Positions 47,286 through 56,305 of a stretch of DNA of 64,000 bases are shown here, piece by piece. A program made the translations under genes and the position numbers. The stretch lies in assembly GCF_902804485.1 (NCBI RefSeq), contig NZ_CADCST010000148.1, forward strand, positions 1 through 64,000, in the 5' to 3' direction. Below the pieces are notes generated by a model. It was not told where the DNA came from. It worked only from the letters and a program-made list of their open reading frames with translations, and made no database searches. The number at the start of each line of letters is the position of its first letter. The stretch's first letter is position 1. The DNA is from Flavobacterium collinsii. Lineage in GTDB: Bacteria > Bacteroidota > Bacteroidia > Flavobacteriales > Flavobacteriaceae.

Positions 47286-47636
47286 TTAATTCTCTTGCTC
47301 TTCTAAAGCTTCCCAGAATTCATAAGCTCTTCTCAAATGTGGAATTACGATGGTTCCGCCAACTAAAGTTGCGATTCCCATGGCTTCCATCATTTCTTCT
47401 TTGGTAACCCCTTCTTTATGGCTCGTTTCGAGATGGTATTTTACACAATCGTCACAACGTAAAACCGCTGAAGCTACTAATCCTAAAAGCTCTTTTGTTT
47501 TTACATCAAGCGCTCCCGGGGCGTAAGCATTCGTATCAAGGTTAAAAATTCTTTTTACAATTTTATTGTTGTCAGCCAATAATTTTTCGTTCATTTTAGA
47601 ACGGTAATCATTAAATTCATGTATGATATCAGACAT
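47286..47636 (-). CDS. Carboxymuconolactone decarboxylase/AhpD-family protein
   Basis: 116 residues. The AhpD-type redox motif C-x2-C is in RCDDCVKYHLETSHKEG (Cys about 59 and 62), with a His four residues after the second Cys. These small helical proteins act as peroxidase partners or decarboxylases; the CxxC plus His favours a thiol-redox role. It overlaps the end of tatC by 8 bases and may be translated with it. Confidence 0.88.
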   Translation of the reverse strand: MSDIIHEFNDYRSKMNEKLLADNNKIVKRIFNLDTNAYAPGALDVKTKELLGLVASAVLRCDDCVKYHLETSHKEGVTKEEMMEAMGIATLVGGTIVIPHLRRAYEFWEALEEQEN

Positions 47637-48444
47637 TTTCTTTCAATTTATTTTTATAAACTACTTTTGAAATCAGGATACTCACTTCGTAAATAAGCAG
47701 CATTGGTATGGCTACTATAGTTTGACTTACTACATCAGGAGGTGTTACGATTGCTGCAATAATTAAAATGATTATTACGGCGTATTTCCAATATTTTCTC
47801 AAGAATTCAGGAGTTACTAATCCCAATTTGGTTAAGAAATAAATAGCGATTGGTAACTCAAAAAAGATAGCGCTACCTAATATACTTGTTTTTACCATCC
47901 CCATATAAGAGTCTAGCGTGAATTGATTTTTTACAACATCACTTACAGAGAAAGTAGCCACGAAATTTACCGACATCGGAATAACCACAAAATACCCGAA
48001 CAACACTCCTAAGAAGAAAAGTAAAGAGGATGTGAAAATGAATACTTTAGCATTTTTTCGCTCTTTCTCATACAAAGCAGGACTGATAAATTTCCAAATC
48101 TCCCATAAAATATAAGGAAAGCTCAAAATAAAACCGGCTAAAAGACACATCCAGACAAAAATATTTACCTGACCTTCCATTTCTGTATTTTGGATGATAA
48201 AATTTAGTTGTGTGATGCAAATACTATCAGCGAAACCTAATTGGTGTGATAAATCACAAAACCAGATGTAGGTAAAAAAAGTTGGTCTGGTTGGGCCCAG
48301 AATAATTTCATCAAACAAATAATCACTTACAAAATACGTGACAAATGCCATTATCATAATTGCAATTGTACTTCTAACCAGTAACCATCTTAATTCTTCA
48401 AGATGATCTAGAAATGACATCTCGCCAAGGTTTTTTTTTGCCAT
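47629..48444 (-). CDS. tatC: Sec-independent protein translocase subunit TatC
   Basis: Inner-membrane receptor for twin-arginine signal peptides. SFLDHLEELRWLLVRS near the N-terminus, the conserved FILSFPYILWEIWKFISPALYEKE (split here across about 110-134) with the Glu of helix 3's end, and six hydrophobic helices are all present. At 271 residues it is normal for Bacteroidetes. The start overlaps the kdsD stop. Confidence 0.95.
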   Translation of the reverse strand: MAKKNLGEMSFLDHLEELRWLLVRSTIAIMIMAFVTYFVSDYLFDEIILGPTRPTFFTYIWFCDLSHQLGFADSICITQLNFIIQNTEMEGQVNIFVWMCLLAGFILSFPYILWEIWKFISPALYEKERKNAKVFIFTSSLLFFLGVLFGYFVVIPMSVNFVATFSVSDVVKNQFTLDSYMGMVKTSILGSAIFFELPIAIYFLTKLGLVTPEFLRKYWKYAVIIILIIAAIVTPPDVVSQTIVAIPMLLIYEVSILISKVVYKNKLKENV

Positions 48445-49409
48445 TATACGATTCCTTCTTTTAAAATGTCATGTAAATGTAGTACTCCTTTGTACTCTCC
48501 ATTATCAGCAACAATAAGCTGTGTTATCGAAAAATCTTCTAAAATATTCAAAGCGTCAACTGCCATTGTTTCTGAAGATACGAATTTAGGATTTTTAGAC
48601 ATAATATCTTTTGCAGTTAAATCAGCAATAGTATCTACGTCATTTAGCATTCTTCGGATGTCTCCGTCAGTAATAATTCCGATAATTTTATCGTTTTCGA
48701 TTACCGCAGTTACACCCAGTCTTTTTTCAGAGATCTCAAAAATAGCTTTTTTGATTGAGGTATCCGGACCTACCATTGGTTTTAACGAATGTTCGATCAT
48801 GTCTTTAACACGAAGGAGTAATTTCTTTCCTAAAGCGCCGCCAGGATGATAAACTGCAAAATCTTCGGGTTTAAAATCACGCATTTCCATCAAACAGACT
48901 GCTAAAGCGTCACCCATAACAAGTTGAGCGGTGGTGCTGTTTGTTGGTGCCAGATTTATTGGGCAGGCCTCCATTTCGACAGTGGTATTAAGAACATAAT
49001 CAGAACCTTTGGCTAAAAAGGAAGTTACATTTCCGGTTATTCCAATCAAAATGTTTCCAAAACGTTTCAACAGGGGAACTAGTACTTTTATCTCAGGGCT
49101 GTTTCCGCTTTTTGAAATGCAGATTACGATGTCTTCGTTTTGTATCATTCCTAAATCGCCATGGATGGCTTCTGAGGCGTGAAGGAACATAGATGGAGTA
49201 CCAGTTGAGTTAAAAGTAGCTACCATTTTTTGAGCAATAATTGCACTTTTTCCGATGCCTGTAACGACCAATCGGCCCTTAGTTTCATAAATGCGTTGGA
49301 CAGCTTCGTAGAAATTTTCATCCAGAAAATCAATTAGCTTTGTAATTGCTTCGCTTTCAGAGAGTATGGTTTTTTTGGCGATCGCCAATATATTTTCTTT
49401 TGTGATCAA
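48444..49409 (-). CDS. kdsD: Arabinose-5-phosphate isomerase (KpsF/GutQ family)
   Basis: Converts ribulose-5-phosphate to arabinose-5-phosphate, the first step of Kdo synthesis. An N-terminal SIS domain (GRLVVTGIGKSA, STGTPSMFLHASEA, CISKSGNSPE) is followed by two CBS domains. I chose the TTG at 49409, giving 321 residues starting MITKENILAI, the usual length. A longer ATG start at 49466 would lie upstream of the predicted transcription start and add 19 residues with no family match. It shares a compact promoter region with recQ. Confidence 0.92.
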   Translation of the reverse strand: MITKENILAIAKKTILSESEAITKLIDFLDENFYEAVQRIYETKGRLVVTGIGKSAIIAQKMVATFNSTGTPSMFLHASEAIHGDLGMIQNEDIVICISKSGNSPEIKVLVPLLKRFGNILIGITGNVTSFLAKGSDYVLNTTVEMEACPINLAPTNSTTAQLVMGDALAVCLMEMRDFKPEDFAVYHPGGALGKKLLLRVKDMIEHSLKPMVGPDTSIKKAIFEISEKRLGVTAVIENDKIIGIITDGDIRRMLNDVDTIADLTAKDIMSKNPKFVSSETMAVDALNILEDFSITQLIVADNGEYKGVLHLHDILKEGIV

Positions 49410-49425
49410 AACAGAATATTTAAAA

Positions 49426-49456
49426 TTTGTATGTATAAAAGAAAGTTGTATCTTTA
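49426..49456 (+). promoter_or_regulatory. recQ promoter
   Basis: TTTG at 49426-49429, a 19-base spacer and TATCTTTA at 49449-49456 match the Bacteroidetes -33/-7 pattern with one change at the last base. The predicted start point is about 35 bases before the recQ ATG. It faces the kdsD promoter. Confidence 0.6.
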
Positions 49457-49463
49457 TGTGTTG

Positions 49464-49494
49464 CAAATTTATACAAAATATCCATTAATATAAA
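49464..49494 (-). promoter_or_regulatory. kdsD promoter
   Basis: Read on the - strand: TTTA (49491-49494), a 19-base spacer, then TAAATTTG (49464-49471), a full match to TAnnTTTG with three of four -33 bases. Predicted start near 49457, about 48 bases before the TTG at 49409. This supports the shorter kdsD start. Confidence 0.6.
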
Positions 49495-49496
49495 GA

Positions 49497-51692
49497 ATGA
49501 ATTCAAACGAAATTGAAATACACAAGGAATTAAAGAAGTATTTCGGCTTTAGCCAATTTAAGGGCTTGCAGGAGCAAGTCATTACGAGTATTTTAGATAA
49601 GAAGAATACTTTTGTAATTATGCCAACTGGCGGTGGAAAGTCTCTTTGTTATCAATTACCCGCTTTAATTCAGGACGGAACGGCTATAGTTGTTTCTCCC
49701 TTGATAGCTTTGATGAAAAATCAGGTTGATGCTATTCGAAGCCTTTCTTCAGAAAACGGAATTGCCCATGTGCTAAATTCCTCCCTTACCAAAACAGAAA
49801 TTGCTCAGGTTAAAAAAGACATCACTTCAGGTTTGACCAAACTTTTGTATGTCGCACCAGAATCGTTGACAAAAGAAGAATATGTAGCCTTTTTGCAAAG
49901 TGTGCCCATTTCATTTGTAGCTATTGACGAAGCGCATTGTATTTCAGAATGGGGTCATGACTTTAGGCCGGAATACCGTAATCTGAAAAATATAATCAAA
50001 CAATTAGGTAAAGTGCCTATTATTGGACTTACCGCAACTGCAACCCCAAAAGTTCAGGAAGATATACTAAAAAATCTTGAAATGTCTGATGCTAATACTT
50101 TTAAAGCATCATTCAACAGACCGAACTTGTACTACGAAGTTCGTACGAAAACGAAAAATATAGAGTCGGATATCATTCGATTTATCAAACAACATAAAGG
50201 CAAGTCCGGGATTATTTACTGCTTAAGCCGTAAAAAAGTAGAATCGATTGCCGAAGTTTTACAGGTTAATGGCATTAGTGCTGTTCCATATCATGCTGGT
50301 TTAGACGCTAAAACCCGTGCAAAACATCAGGATATGTTTCTGATGGAAGATGTAGATGTGGTAGTAGCAACTATTGCCTTTGGAATGGGGATTGATAAAC
50401 CGGACGTTCGTTTTGTAATTCATCACGATATTCCAAAATCACTTGAAAGTTATTACCAGGAAACGGGTCGTGCCGGCCGTGATGGAGGAGAAGGACATTG
50501 TTTGGCCTATTACTCCTATAAAGATGTAGAGAAACTGGAGAAATTCATGTCTGGAAAACCAGTGGCAGAACAGGAAATTGGATTTGCTCTTTTGCAGGAA
50601 GTGGTTGCGTATGCCGAAACTTCGATGTCCCGTCGAAAATTCCTGTTACATTACTTTGGTGAAGAATTTGACAGTGAAACCGGTGAAGGTGCCGATATGG
50701 ATGATAACGTTCGTAATCCCAAAACAAGAGTTGAAGCCAAAGATCAGGTGGTTAAATTGTTGGAGATTGTTCGGGATACCAAGCACATTTATAAATCAAA
50801 AGAAATTGTGTTTACTTTAATTGGTCGCGTAAATGCAGTAATTAAAGCACACAAAACAGATACACAATCGTTTTTTGGATCAGGTTCAGATCACGATGAA
50901 AAATATTGGATGGCCCTGCTTCGACAGGTTTTAGTAGCAGGATATCTATCTAAAGATATTGAAACTTATGGTGTAGTGAAAATTACTAAAGAAGGTTTGA
51001 ACTTTATTAAAAAGCCAGTTTCATTTTTAATGTCTGAAGATCATGAATACAATGAGTCTGAAGATGAAGCCATCGTAACGGCAGCAAAATCATCAGGAAC
51101 TGCCGATGAAGTTTTAATGGGTATGTTGCGTGAATTGCGTAAAAAAGTAGCCAAGAAATTAGGAGTGCCTCCGTTTGTTGTTTTTCAGGATCCATCTCTT
51201 GAGGATATGGCTTTGAAATATCCAATTACTTTAACCGAATTATTCAATATTCATGGTGTTGGTGAAGGAAAGGCTAAAAAGTATGGAGGTGAGTTTGTGT
51301 CTTTAATCAGCAGATATGTTGAAGATAATGATATTATTCGTCCAGATGATTTGGTGGTAAAATCTACCGGAGTCAATTCGGCCAATAAACTATACATCAT
51401 TCAGAATATCGATAGGAAATTACCGTTGAGTGATATTGCTTCTGCAAAAGGACTTTCGATGGATGCTTTGATTAAAGAAATGGAGCAAATCGTTTATTCG
51501 GGAACAAAACTGAATATCAAATACTGGGTTGATGATATGTTGGATGACGACCAGCAGGAAGAAATTCACGATTATTTCATGGAATCGGAATCTGATAAAA
51601 TCGAAGACGCATTAAAAGAATTCGATGGAGATTATGATATCGATGAATTGCGCTTAATGCGAATTAAATTTATCAGTGAAGTCGCGAACTAA
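49497..51692 (+). CDS. recQ: ATP-dependent DNA helicase RecQ, without zinc cysteines
   Basis: 3'-5' helicase for recombination and fork repair, 731 residues. Helicase core: IMPTGGGKSLCYQLP (Walker A), AIDEAHCISEWGHDFRPEY, GLTATATPKV, AFGMGIDKPDVRFVIHHD, YYQETGRAGRDG. The RQC region follows, but the zinc site of E. coli RecQ (a Cys in CRR, then C-x2-C-x2-C after NYFGE) is absent: SRRKFLLHYFGEEFDSETGE has Ser in the first position and an acidic loop in place of the rest. An HRDC domain (about 538-615) and a C-terminal helix-turn-helix-like, acidic tail follow. Confidence 0.95.
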   Translation: MNSNEIEIHKELKKYFGFSQFKGLQEQVITSILDKKNTFVIMPTGGGKSLCYQLPALIQDGTAIVVSPLIALMKNQVDAIRSLSSENGIAHVLNSSLTKTEIAQVKKDITSGLTKLLYVAPESLTKEEYVAFLQSVPISFVAIDEAHCISEWGHDFRPEYRNLKNIIKQLGKVPIIGLTATATPKVQEDILKNLEMSDANTFKASFNRPNLYYEVRTKTKNIESDIIRFIKQHKGKSGIIYCLSRKKVESIAEVLQVNGISAVPYHAGLDAKTRAKHQDMFLMEDVDVVVATIAFGMGIDKPDVRFVIHHDIPKSLESYYQETGRAGRDGGEGHCLAYYSYKDVEKLEKFMSGKPVAEQEIGFALLQEVVAYAETSMSRRKFLLHYFGEEFDSETGEGADMDDNVRNPKTRVEAKDQVVKLLEIVRDTKHIYKSKEIVFTLIGRVNAVIKAHKTDTQSFFGSGSDHDEKYWMALLRQVLVAGYLSKDIETYGVVKITKEGLNFIKKPVSFLMSEDHEYNESEDEAIVTAAKSSGTADEVLMGMLRELRKKVAKKLGVPPFVVFQDPSLEDMALKYPITLTELFNIHGVGEGKAKKYGGEFVSLISRYVEDNDIIRPDDLVVKSTGVNSANKLYIIQNIDRKLPLSDIASAKGLSMDALIKEMEQIVYSGTKLNIKYWVDDMLDDDQQEEIHDYFMESESDKIEDALKEFDGDYDIDELRLMRIKFISEVAN

Positions 51693-51720
51693 AGCTAAAT
51701 TCTAAAATAAAGAAAAATAT

Positions 51721-51769
51721 AAATTCCAAATTCCAAGCTGGTTAAGCAATTGGAATTTGGGATTTTTTT
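51721..51769 (+). terminator. recQ terminator with 16-base stem
   Basis: The arm 51721-51736 (AAATTCCAAATTCCAA) pairs with 51750-51765 with one mismatch, leaving a 13-base loop, and is followed by TTTT. The arms repeat the word ATTCCAA, and more copies (TTGGAGTTTGGAATTTG) run on to about 51795, so the - strand gene that ends at 51809 is also served. It is one of several word-based intergenic hairpins here. Confidence 0.75.
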
Positions 51770-51808
51770 ATTGGAGTTTGGAATTTGAAATTTAAAAAAA
51801 ATCTAAAT

Positions 51809-52048
51809 TTACCCTTCAAATACTTCCCCTCTATGTGGTTTCAATGCATCACGTACAGCAATCATATTTTCATCTGTAACTACCATAAAAGCGGTTGCAT
51901 GCATGTCGTTTATGATTTTAAATCCTGTAATGTTTAACGCAAGCTTTTCGATAGCGATATATTCTTTTAAATGAATTTCGTGGTGTTCGGCTGTTTTTTC
52001 GGCAGCTGGACCACGGAAATCCCAAATTAGTTTTATTTTTCTAGACAT
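51809..52048 (-). CDS. Conserved hypothetical protein (79 residues)
   Basis: Small soluble protein, no signal peptide or membrane helix. It starts KIKLIWDFRGPAAEKTAEHH and has a second conserved-looking part FMVVTDENMIAVRDALKPHR. The shape (beta-alpha-beta with a late alpha) recalls a small ACT-like or ferredoxin-like fold, but that is a guess. I recall similar short proteins in other Flavobacteriaceae. The ORF is A+T-typical and bounded by a terminator. Confidence 0.6.
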   Translation of the reverse strand: MSRKIKLIWDFRGPAAEKTAEHHEIHLKEYIAIEKLALNITGFKIINDMHATAFMVVTDENMIAVRDALKPHRGEVFEG

Positions 52049-52379
52049 TTTTTTTAAAGGTACAAAGGTTCAGAGTGGCAAAGGTACAAAGTCTATTTTT
52101 AAAACAAAGGTTCTAAGCTTCTGAGATGCTAAGGTTCTAAGTTTTTTTGTAAAGATGGGCAGTATTAAGTTTTACTACCGTTAAAAGAAATCTTTTTTAA
52201 TTCAAATAATCTGCGATTAAAAAATAAATCAAGATTTACTTAAAAAAACAAATGTAAAATCTTCTGAGATCTGTGCTAATCTGTGTGTAAATTTTTCGGT
52301 GGAGTTATATTCTCATTTCAAAATAGTACTTTTGCAAGGTAGTTTTATTTTCTATAGTAATAAAAATTGATGATTTAAA
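52049..52379. repeat. 331-base gap with short direct repeats
   Basis: No gene seen. Two copies of AAGGTACAAAG (52057-52067, 52081-52091) and two of AAGGTTCTAAG (52107-52117, 52131-52141) are spaced 24 bases apart. Further on, ATCTGTG occurs twice (52269-52290). A candidate promoter sits at its right end. Confidence 0.6.
52327..52334 (+). promoter_or_regulatory. Candidate -7 element of the DUF5362 gene at 52380
   Basis: TACTTTTG fits TAnnTTTG, 46 bases before the ATG. Nineteen bases upstream is GTTA, only a partial -33 match. Confidence 0.45.
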
Positions 52380-52808
52380 ATGGATAATAATTCGGTTGGA
52401 GCAGAATTAGTATTAAATGAATCCGCTAGAGATCATCTAAAGACGGCCAGAAAATGGGTTTTTGCAATCTCGATTATTGGCTTAATTGTGGTGCTGTTTT
52501 TAATAAGCAGTTCAATTTATAGCTATATTTCGCTATCAAGATGGGGCAGTGTCCCTACAGGGGGTGGAGTTGGATATTTAATTGGAATAGTTTTTACTTA
52601 TGTCTTTTTCTTAATCGGTGTATCTTGTTTTTTTCCGTTTTATTATTTGTATAAATTTTCTTTATATCTGAAAATGGCTTTAGATGTTGATGACTCAGAG
52701 TTATTGGAAGGCTCTTTTAGGTATTTAAAACTGCATTACAAATCAATAGGGATTTTAGTATTGGTATTTACTTTGTCGTATTTATTAGTATTTAAAGTCA
52801 TATTATAA
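52380..52808 (+). CDS. DUF5362-family membrane protein, copy 1
   Basis: 142 residues. A short soluble start (LNESARDHLKTARKW) leads to three or four hydrophobic helices, with FFPFYYLYKFSLYLKMAL in the middle and DDSELLEGSFRYLKLHYK as the cytoplasmic loop. The paralogue at 63333 shares these segments in order (FFPVYYLYKF, DNDSELLTNSLGYLKSHYK). Function unknown. Confidence 0.78.
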   Translation: MDNNSVGAELVLNESARDHLKTARKWVFAISIIGLIVVLFLISSSIYSYISLSRWGSVPTGGGVGYLIGIVFTYVFFLIGVSCFFPFYYLYKFSLYLKMALDVDDSELLEGSFRYLKLHYKSIGILVLVFTLSYLLVFKVIL

Positions 52809-52827
52809 TATTATTTTTCAAAATACA

Positions 52828-54387
52828 ATGCCAAGAGAACTTTTACTTCAGGTAACGCCGGAAATAGCAGCAAACGAATTGTTGCTGAAAGACCATTTGT
52901 CTAAACAAATAAAGGTTTCTCCCAAAGAAATTCAACATGTTTCGATTCTGAAACGATCTATTGATGCACGTCAAAAAGCGATTAAAATCAATCTAAAAGT
53001 TGTTATCTATTTGCAGGGTGAATCTTTTCAGGAAACAAAAATTGAGCTACCTATATATAAAGATGTCTCTTTGGCGCAGGAAGTGATTGTTGTTGGCGCT
53101 GGTCCGGCCGGGCTTTTTGCAGCTCTACAATTAATAGAATTGGGTTTAAAGCCAATTGTAATTGAGCGCGGAAAAGACGTTCGTGGTCGTCGTCGCGATT
53201 TAAAGGCGATAAATGTCGATCATTTGGTTAACGAAGATTCTAATTATTGTTTTGGCGAAGGCGGCGCAGGCACGTATTCGGATGGAAAATTGTATACACG
53301 TTCTAAAAAACGTGGAGATGTGACTAGAATCTTAGAACTTCTCGTCGCTTTTGGTGCTTCAGAGGATATTCTGGTAGAAGCACATCCGCACATTGGAACC
53401 AATAAGCTGCCAAAAATCATTGAAGATATTCGAAATAAAATCATCGAGTTTGGTGGTCAGGTTCTATTTGATACACGCGTTATTGACATTTTGGTAAAAA
53501 ATAATGAAGTTGAAGGAATTGTTACTCAAAACGGAGATAAGATTCTGGCAAATAAATTAATCCTCGCAACAGGGCATTCAGCACGTGATATTTTTGAATT
53601 ATTAGATAAAAAGAAAATTTTTATAGAAGCAAAACCTTTTGCTTTAGGAGTTCGTGCAGAACATTCTCAGCAATTAATTGACAGTATTCAGTATAGTTGT
53701 GATTATCGCGGTGAACATTTGCCTCCTGCGCCATATTCTATTGTGAAACAAGTTAACGGTCGTGGCATGTATTCGTTTTGCATGTGTCCGGGTGGTGTAA
53801 TTGCGCCTTGTGCAACGAGTCCGGGTGAAGTTGTCACGAATGGATGGTCTCCATCAAAACGAGATCAGGTCACAGCAAACTCAGGAATTGTAATTGAATT
53901 AAAACTGGAAGATTTTAAACCTTTTGCAAAATTTGGAGCTTTGGCTGGAATGGAATTTCAGAAAAGTATTGAACAAAAGGCCTGGCATTTGGCTGGAGAA
54001 ACTCAGAAGGTTCCTGCACAACGAATGGTGGACTTTACACAGAATAAAGTTTCGGCTGATATTCCAAAAACGTCTTATGTTCCCGGAACAACTTCGGTTG
54101 AAATGGGGCAGGTTTTTCCGGGATTTTTGTCGCAAATTTTACGTGAAGGTTTTAAGGAATTTGGGAAATCAATGCGCGGTTATTTAACCAATGAGGCTAT
54201 TTTACATGCTCCGGAAAGTCGTACGTCATCTCCTGTTCGAATCCCTAGAGATCCTATGACTTATGAGCATTTGCAAATCAAAGGACTGTATCCGTGTGGA
54301 GAAGGTGCCGGATATGCGGGTGGTATTATCTCCGCAGCCATTGATGGAGAAAAATGCGCTTTAATGATTGCTGAAACTTTAAAATAA
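52828..54387 (+). CDS. NAD(P)/FAD-dependent oxidoreductase (COG2509 type)
   Basis: 519 residues. An N-terminal domain of about 85 residues precedes the FAD-binding strand VVGAGPAGLFAALQLIELG (about 90-108) with IERGKDVRGRRRD, GEGGAGTYSDGKLYTR, LATGHSARD, and the C-terminal GLYPCGEGAGYAGGI. I recall uncharacterised flavoproteins with this layout; the substrate is unknown. CMCPGGVIAP holds two Cys three apart near 314. It follows the DUF5362 gene by 19 bases and may be cotranscribed. Confidence 0.88.
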   Translation: MPRELLLQVTPEIAANELLLKDHLSKQIKVSPKEIQHVSILKRSIDARQKAIKINLKVVIYLQGESFQETKIELPIYKDVSLAQEVIVVGAGPAGLFAALQLIELGLKPIVIERGKDVRGRRRDLKAINVDHLVNEDSNYCFGEGGAGTYSDGKLYTRSKKRGDVTRILELLVAFGASEDILVEAHPHIGTNKLPKIIEDIRNKIIEFGGQVLFDTRVIDILVKNNEVEGIVTQNGDKILANKLILATGHSARDIFELLDKKKIFIEAKPFALGVRAEHSQQLIDSIQYSCDYRGEHLPPAPYSIVKQVNGRGMYSFCMCPGGVIAPCATSPGEVVTNGWSPSKRDQVTANSGIVIELKLEDFKPFAKFGALAGMEFQKSIEQKAWHLAGETQKVPAQRMVDFTQNKVSADIPKTSYVPGTTSVEMGQVFPGFLSQILREGFKEFGKSMRGYLTNEAILHAPESRTSSPVRIPRDPMTYEHLQIKGLYPCGEGAGYAGGIISAAIDGEKCALMIAETLK

Positions 54388-54425
54388 AAATTTTGTAGTA
54401 AAAAGATTGCTTTTTGTAAAAGTGC

Positions 54426-54433
54426 TATATTTG
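54426..54433 (+). promoter_or_regulatory. Candidate -7 element of the SMI1/KNR4-like gene
   Basis: TATATTTG is a full match to TAnnTTTG, 22 bases before the ATG at 54456. A TTG lies 16 bases upstream, a slightly short spacing. Confidence 0.5.
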
Positions 54434-54455
54434 TGGTGCAATTAAATGTTATTAG

Positions 54456-55154
54456 ATGATACTACAAGATGTTGAGAAAAGATACGAGTTTGAGTATCCA
54501 CCTTTGTATAAACAGTTATACGAAGATGGAATGCTTGATATAGGTGAATATGGGCCTAATTGGTATTCCGATGTTTATCCGAAATTAAAAGAAAATCCGC
54601 CATTACTTCTGCATTCGTATGATTTTGAATTGCTCAGTTTAAAAGGAGTTAGTAGAGAAATTGAACGGCTTACTAATCCTGATGATTACCGCCAGATCAA
54701 AAAAGAGTTTAGATTCATCCCTTTTGCTAAAAGTGGTGCTGGTGATCATTTTTGTTTTTTTCTGAATGGAGAAGAAGATGGAAATGTGCCGATAGTTTTT
54801 GTATGGCATGATAATAATGAGGTGAATTATCTGGCAAAGAATCTGGAAGACTTTGTTTTTAGAACCTTATTAACTGATATGTCTCAGCAAGATATTTATA
54901 ATGAGGAAAGTGAAGAGGAGTTTAAGAGTAATATTGAAGAGGTGTTTAAATCTCATGAAAAATATCTAACTGAGGAACGAAAGGAAGTTCTGCAAAAACT
55001 ATTAAAGCGTGATATTATTGATTACCAGATTTTTGTCGAAAAAAGCAAAGAAGATGCAAGAGGATTCCTGACAGATCTTGAATTGCAAAAGTTGCTAGTT
55101 GAAAATATTTGGTTCGATAAAATGGATGTTACTTTTAAATATTCAAATGAATAA
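54456..55154 (+). CDS. SMI1/KNR4-like protein
   Basis: 232 residues, acidic, no signal peptide. The start resembles the SMI1/KNR4 fold: VEKRYEFEYPPLYKQLYEDG (about 5-24), then LHSYDFELLSLKGV, FIPFAKSGAGDHFCFFL and IVFVWHDNNEV, the usual 'agdpfcf' to 'vyxw' order. A long charged C-terminal part (about 130-232) is extra. Many such proteins are immunity proteins against polymorphic or contact toxins; no toxin is nearby. First of three co-directional acidic genes. Confidence 0.65.
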   Translation: MILQDVEKRYEFEYPPLYKQLYEDGMLDIGEYGPNWYSDVYPKLKENPPLLLHSYDFELLSLKGVSREIERLTNPDDYRQIKKEFRFIPFAKSGAGDHFCFFLNGEEDGNVPIVFVWHDNNEVNYLAKNLEDFVFRTLLTDMSQQDIYNEESEEEFKSNIEEVFKSHEKYLTEERKEVLQKLLKRDIIDYQIFVEKSKEDARGFLTDLELQKLLVENIWFDKMDVTFKYSNE

Positions 55155-55194
55155 AAAATACTTAATTTAGATTCGAAAACTTATTGTATCTAAA

Positions 55195-56274
55195 ATGAAA
55201 AACTTCTTCTCTAACTTCTTCGGAAGAAATAACGATGCGGAATCAATCGTTTCTTTTGATGTGCTGAATTCAATTTATACTTATCTGCAAAATGGGCCAG
55301 GTCGTGTGGATTTTAAAATGAAAGGAATTCATGATGCGGTTTCTGCGACGATGTATTCTTTTCCGGATTCATTTGATCATGAAGATAGCAGAATTGAAAT
55401 CGAAAAAAGCGGATTCAAAAACGCGTATGAAATTTTAAACGAATTGTATAAAAAGGTAAATATTGCCCCACTTTCGAATGAAGAAATGCTCGAGGAGCCC
55501 GTGTACAATTATCTTCATATTGAATTTTACTCAGAGCCTTCGTCAGAAATGAAAAAGCACCTGAAGCATGTTTTACAAAACTTTATTGTCATCTTTTGTT
55601 GTACCAATAGCTTAGAGTCAAATGATTTTAAAATGTTATACTCTAACAGTTATTTCTTTGATTATACAAAAGGACTTCTGGAAGCTGAGCCAGTAGATAT
55701 TGAAGCGCCTAATAATGAAATTGAAAAAATAGGTTTTAAAGATTTCAAAACAGTGCTACAGGGAATTTGTCAGTATATGGAAATTGAATTGCCGTCGACA
55801 ATTATTCTACCTTCTGCTGAAAGTCTAATGACGGATGAAGTTTCGATAGATCATTTTAAAGAGTTTTTACAATTAATTTCGAGAGGAGAAATAGAAGAAG
55901 AGTTGCTGGAAGATCAATCTCAAGTTCTTTTTGATAATTTTGGATTAGAGGAAGGGGATGAAGAATATGATTACGAATTTGATTTTTTTGAAGGAATAAA
56001 CTCCTGGCACAGTGACTGGAAATTTGATCCCGAAGACGCTGAATATTTTATCTCAGAAATGATTGGTGAAACTTTTACTTTTGAATATCCTGAAGAAACG
56101 TACAGTCATGATTTGTTTCCGTATATTCAAGAGGAATTGGCAAAACAAGATTTAGAATTAATGAGCTATGATACCCAAGGAGATAGCTATTTGTTTTTTG
56201 TGGCGAATAAAAACGATGTTAACAGGATCTTAGAATTATCTGAATTGATAAAGATTGAAATTGATCAGTTATAA
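55195..56274 (+). CDS. Acidic hypothetical protein (DUF6630-like)
   Basis: 359 residues, strongly acidic, no membrane helix. The stretch FFEGINSWHSDWKFDPEDAEYF (about 264-285) and a C-terminal YLFFVANKNDVNRILEL recall DUF6630, though I cannot confirm the match. The first 200 residues are helical and unassigned. It follows the SMI1/KNR4-like gene by 40 bases. Function unknown; an immunity or regulatory role is only a context guess. Confidence 0.65.
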   Translation: MKNFFSNFFGRNNDAESIVSFDVLNSIYTYLQNGPGRVDFKMKGIHDAVSATMYSFPDSFDHEDSRIEIEKSGFKNAYEILNELYKKVNIAPLSNEEMLEEPVYNYLHIEFYSEPSSEMKKHLKHVLQNFIVIFCCTNSLESNDFKMLYSNSYFFDYTKGLLEAEPVDIEAPNNEIEKIGFKDFKTVLQGICQYMEIELPSTIILPSAESLMTDEVSIDHFKEFLQLISRGEIEEELLEDQSQVLFDNFGLEEGDEEYDYEFDFFEGINSWHSDWKFDPEDAEYFISEMIGETFTFEYPEETYSHDLFPYIQEELAKQDLELMSYDTQGDSYLFFVANKNDVNRILELSELIKIEIDQL

Positions 56275-56305
56275 TTTATGGTTTTATAGTTAATAAATAT
56301 TAAAA

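Noticed and set aside
48466..48849. 127-residue open frame on + within kdsD
   Set aside because: It is antisense to a well-conserved SIS/CBS coding region, with no leader or family match; the open frame follows from codon bias of the real gene.
49410..49466. Longer ATG start for kdsD
   Set aside because: It adds 19 residues with no family match and lies upstream of the predicted transcription start; the TTG at 49409 gives the normal length.
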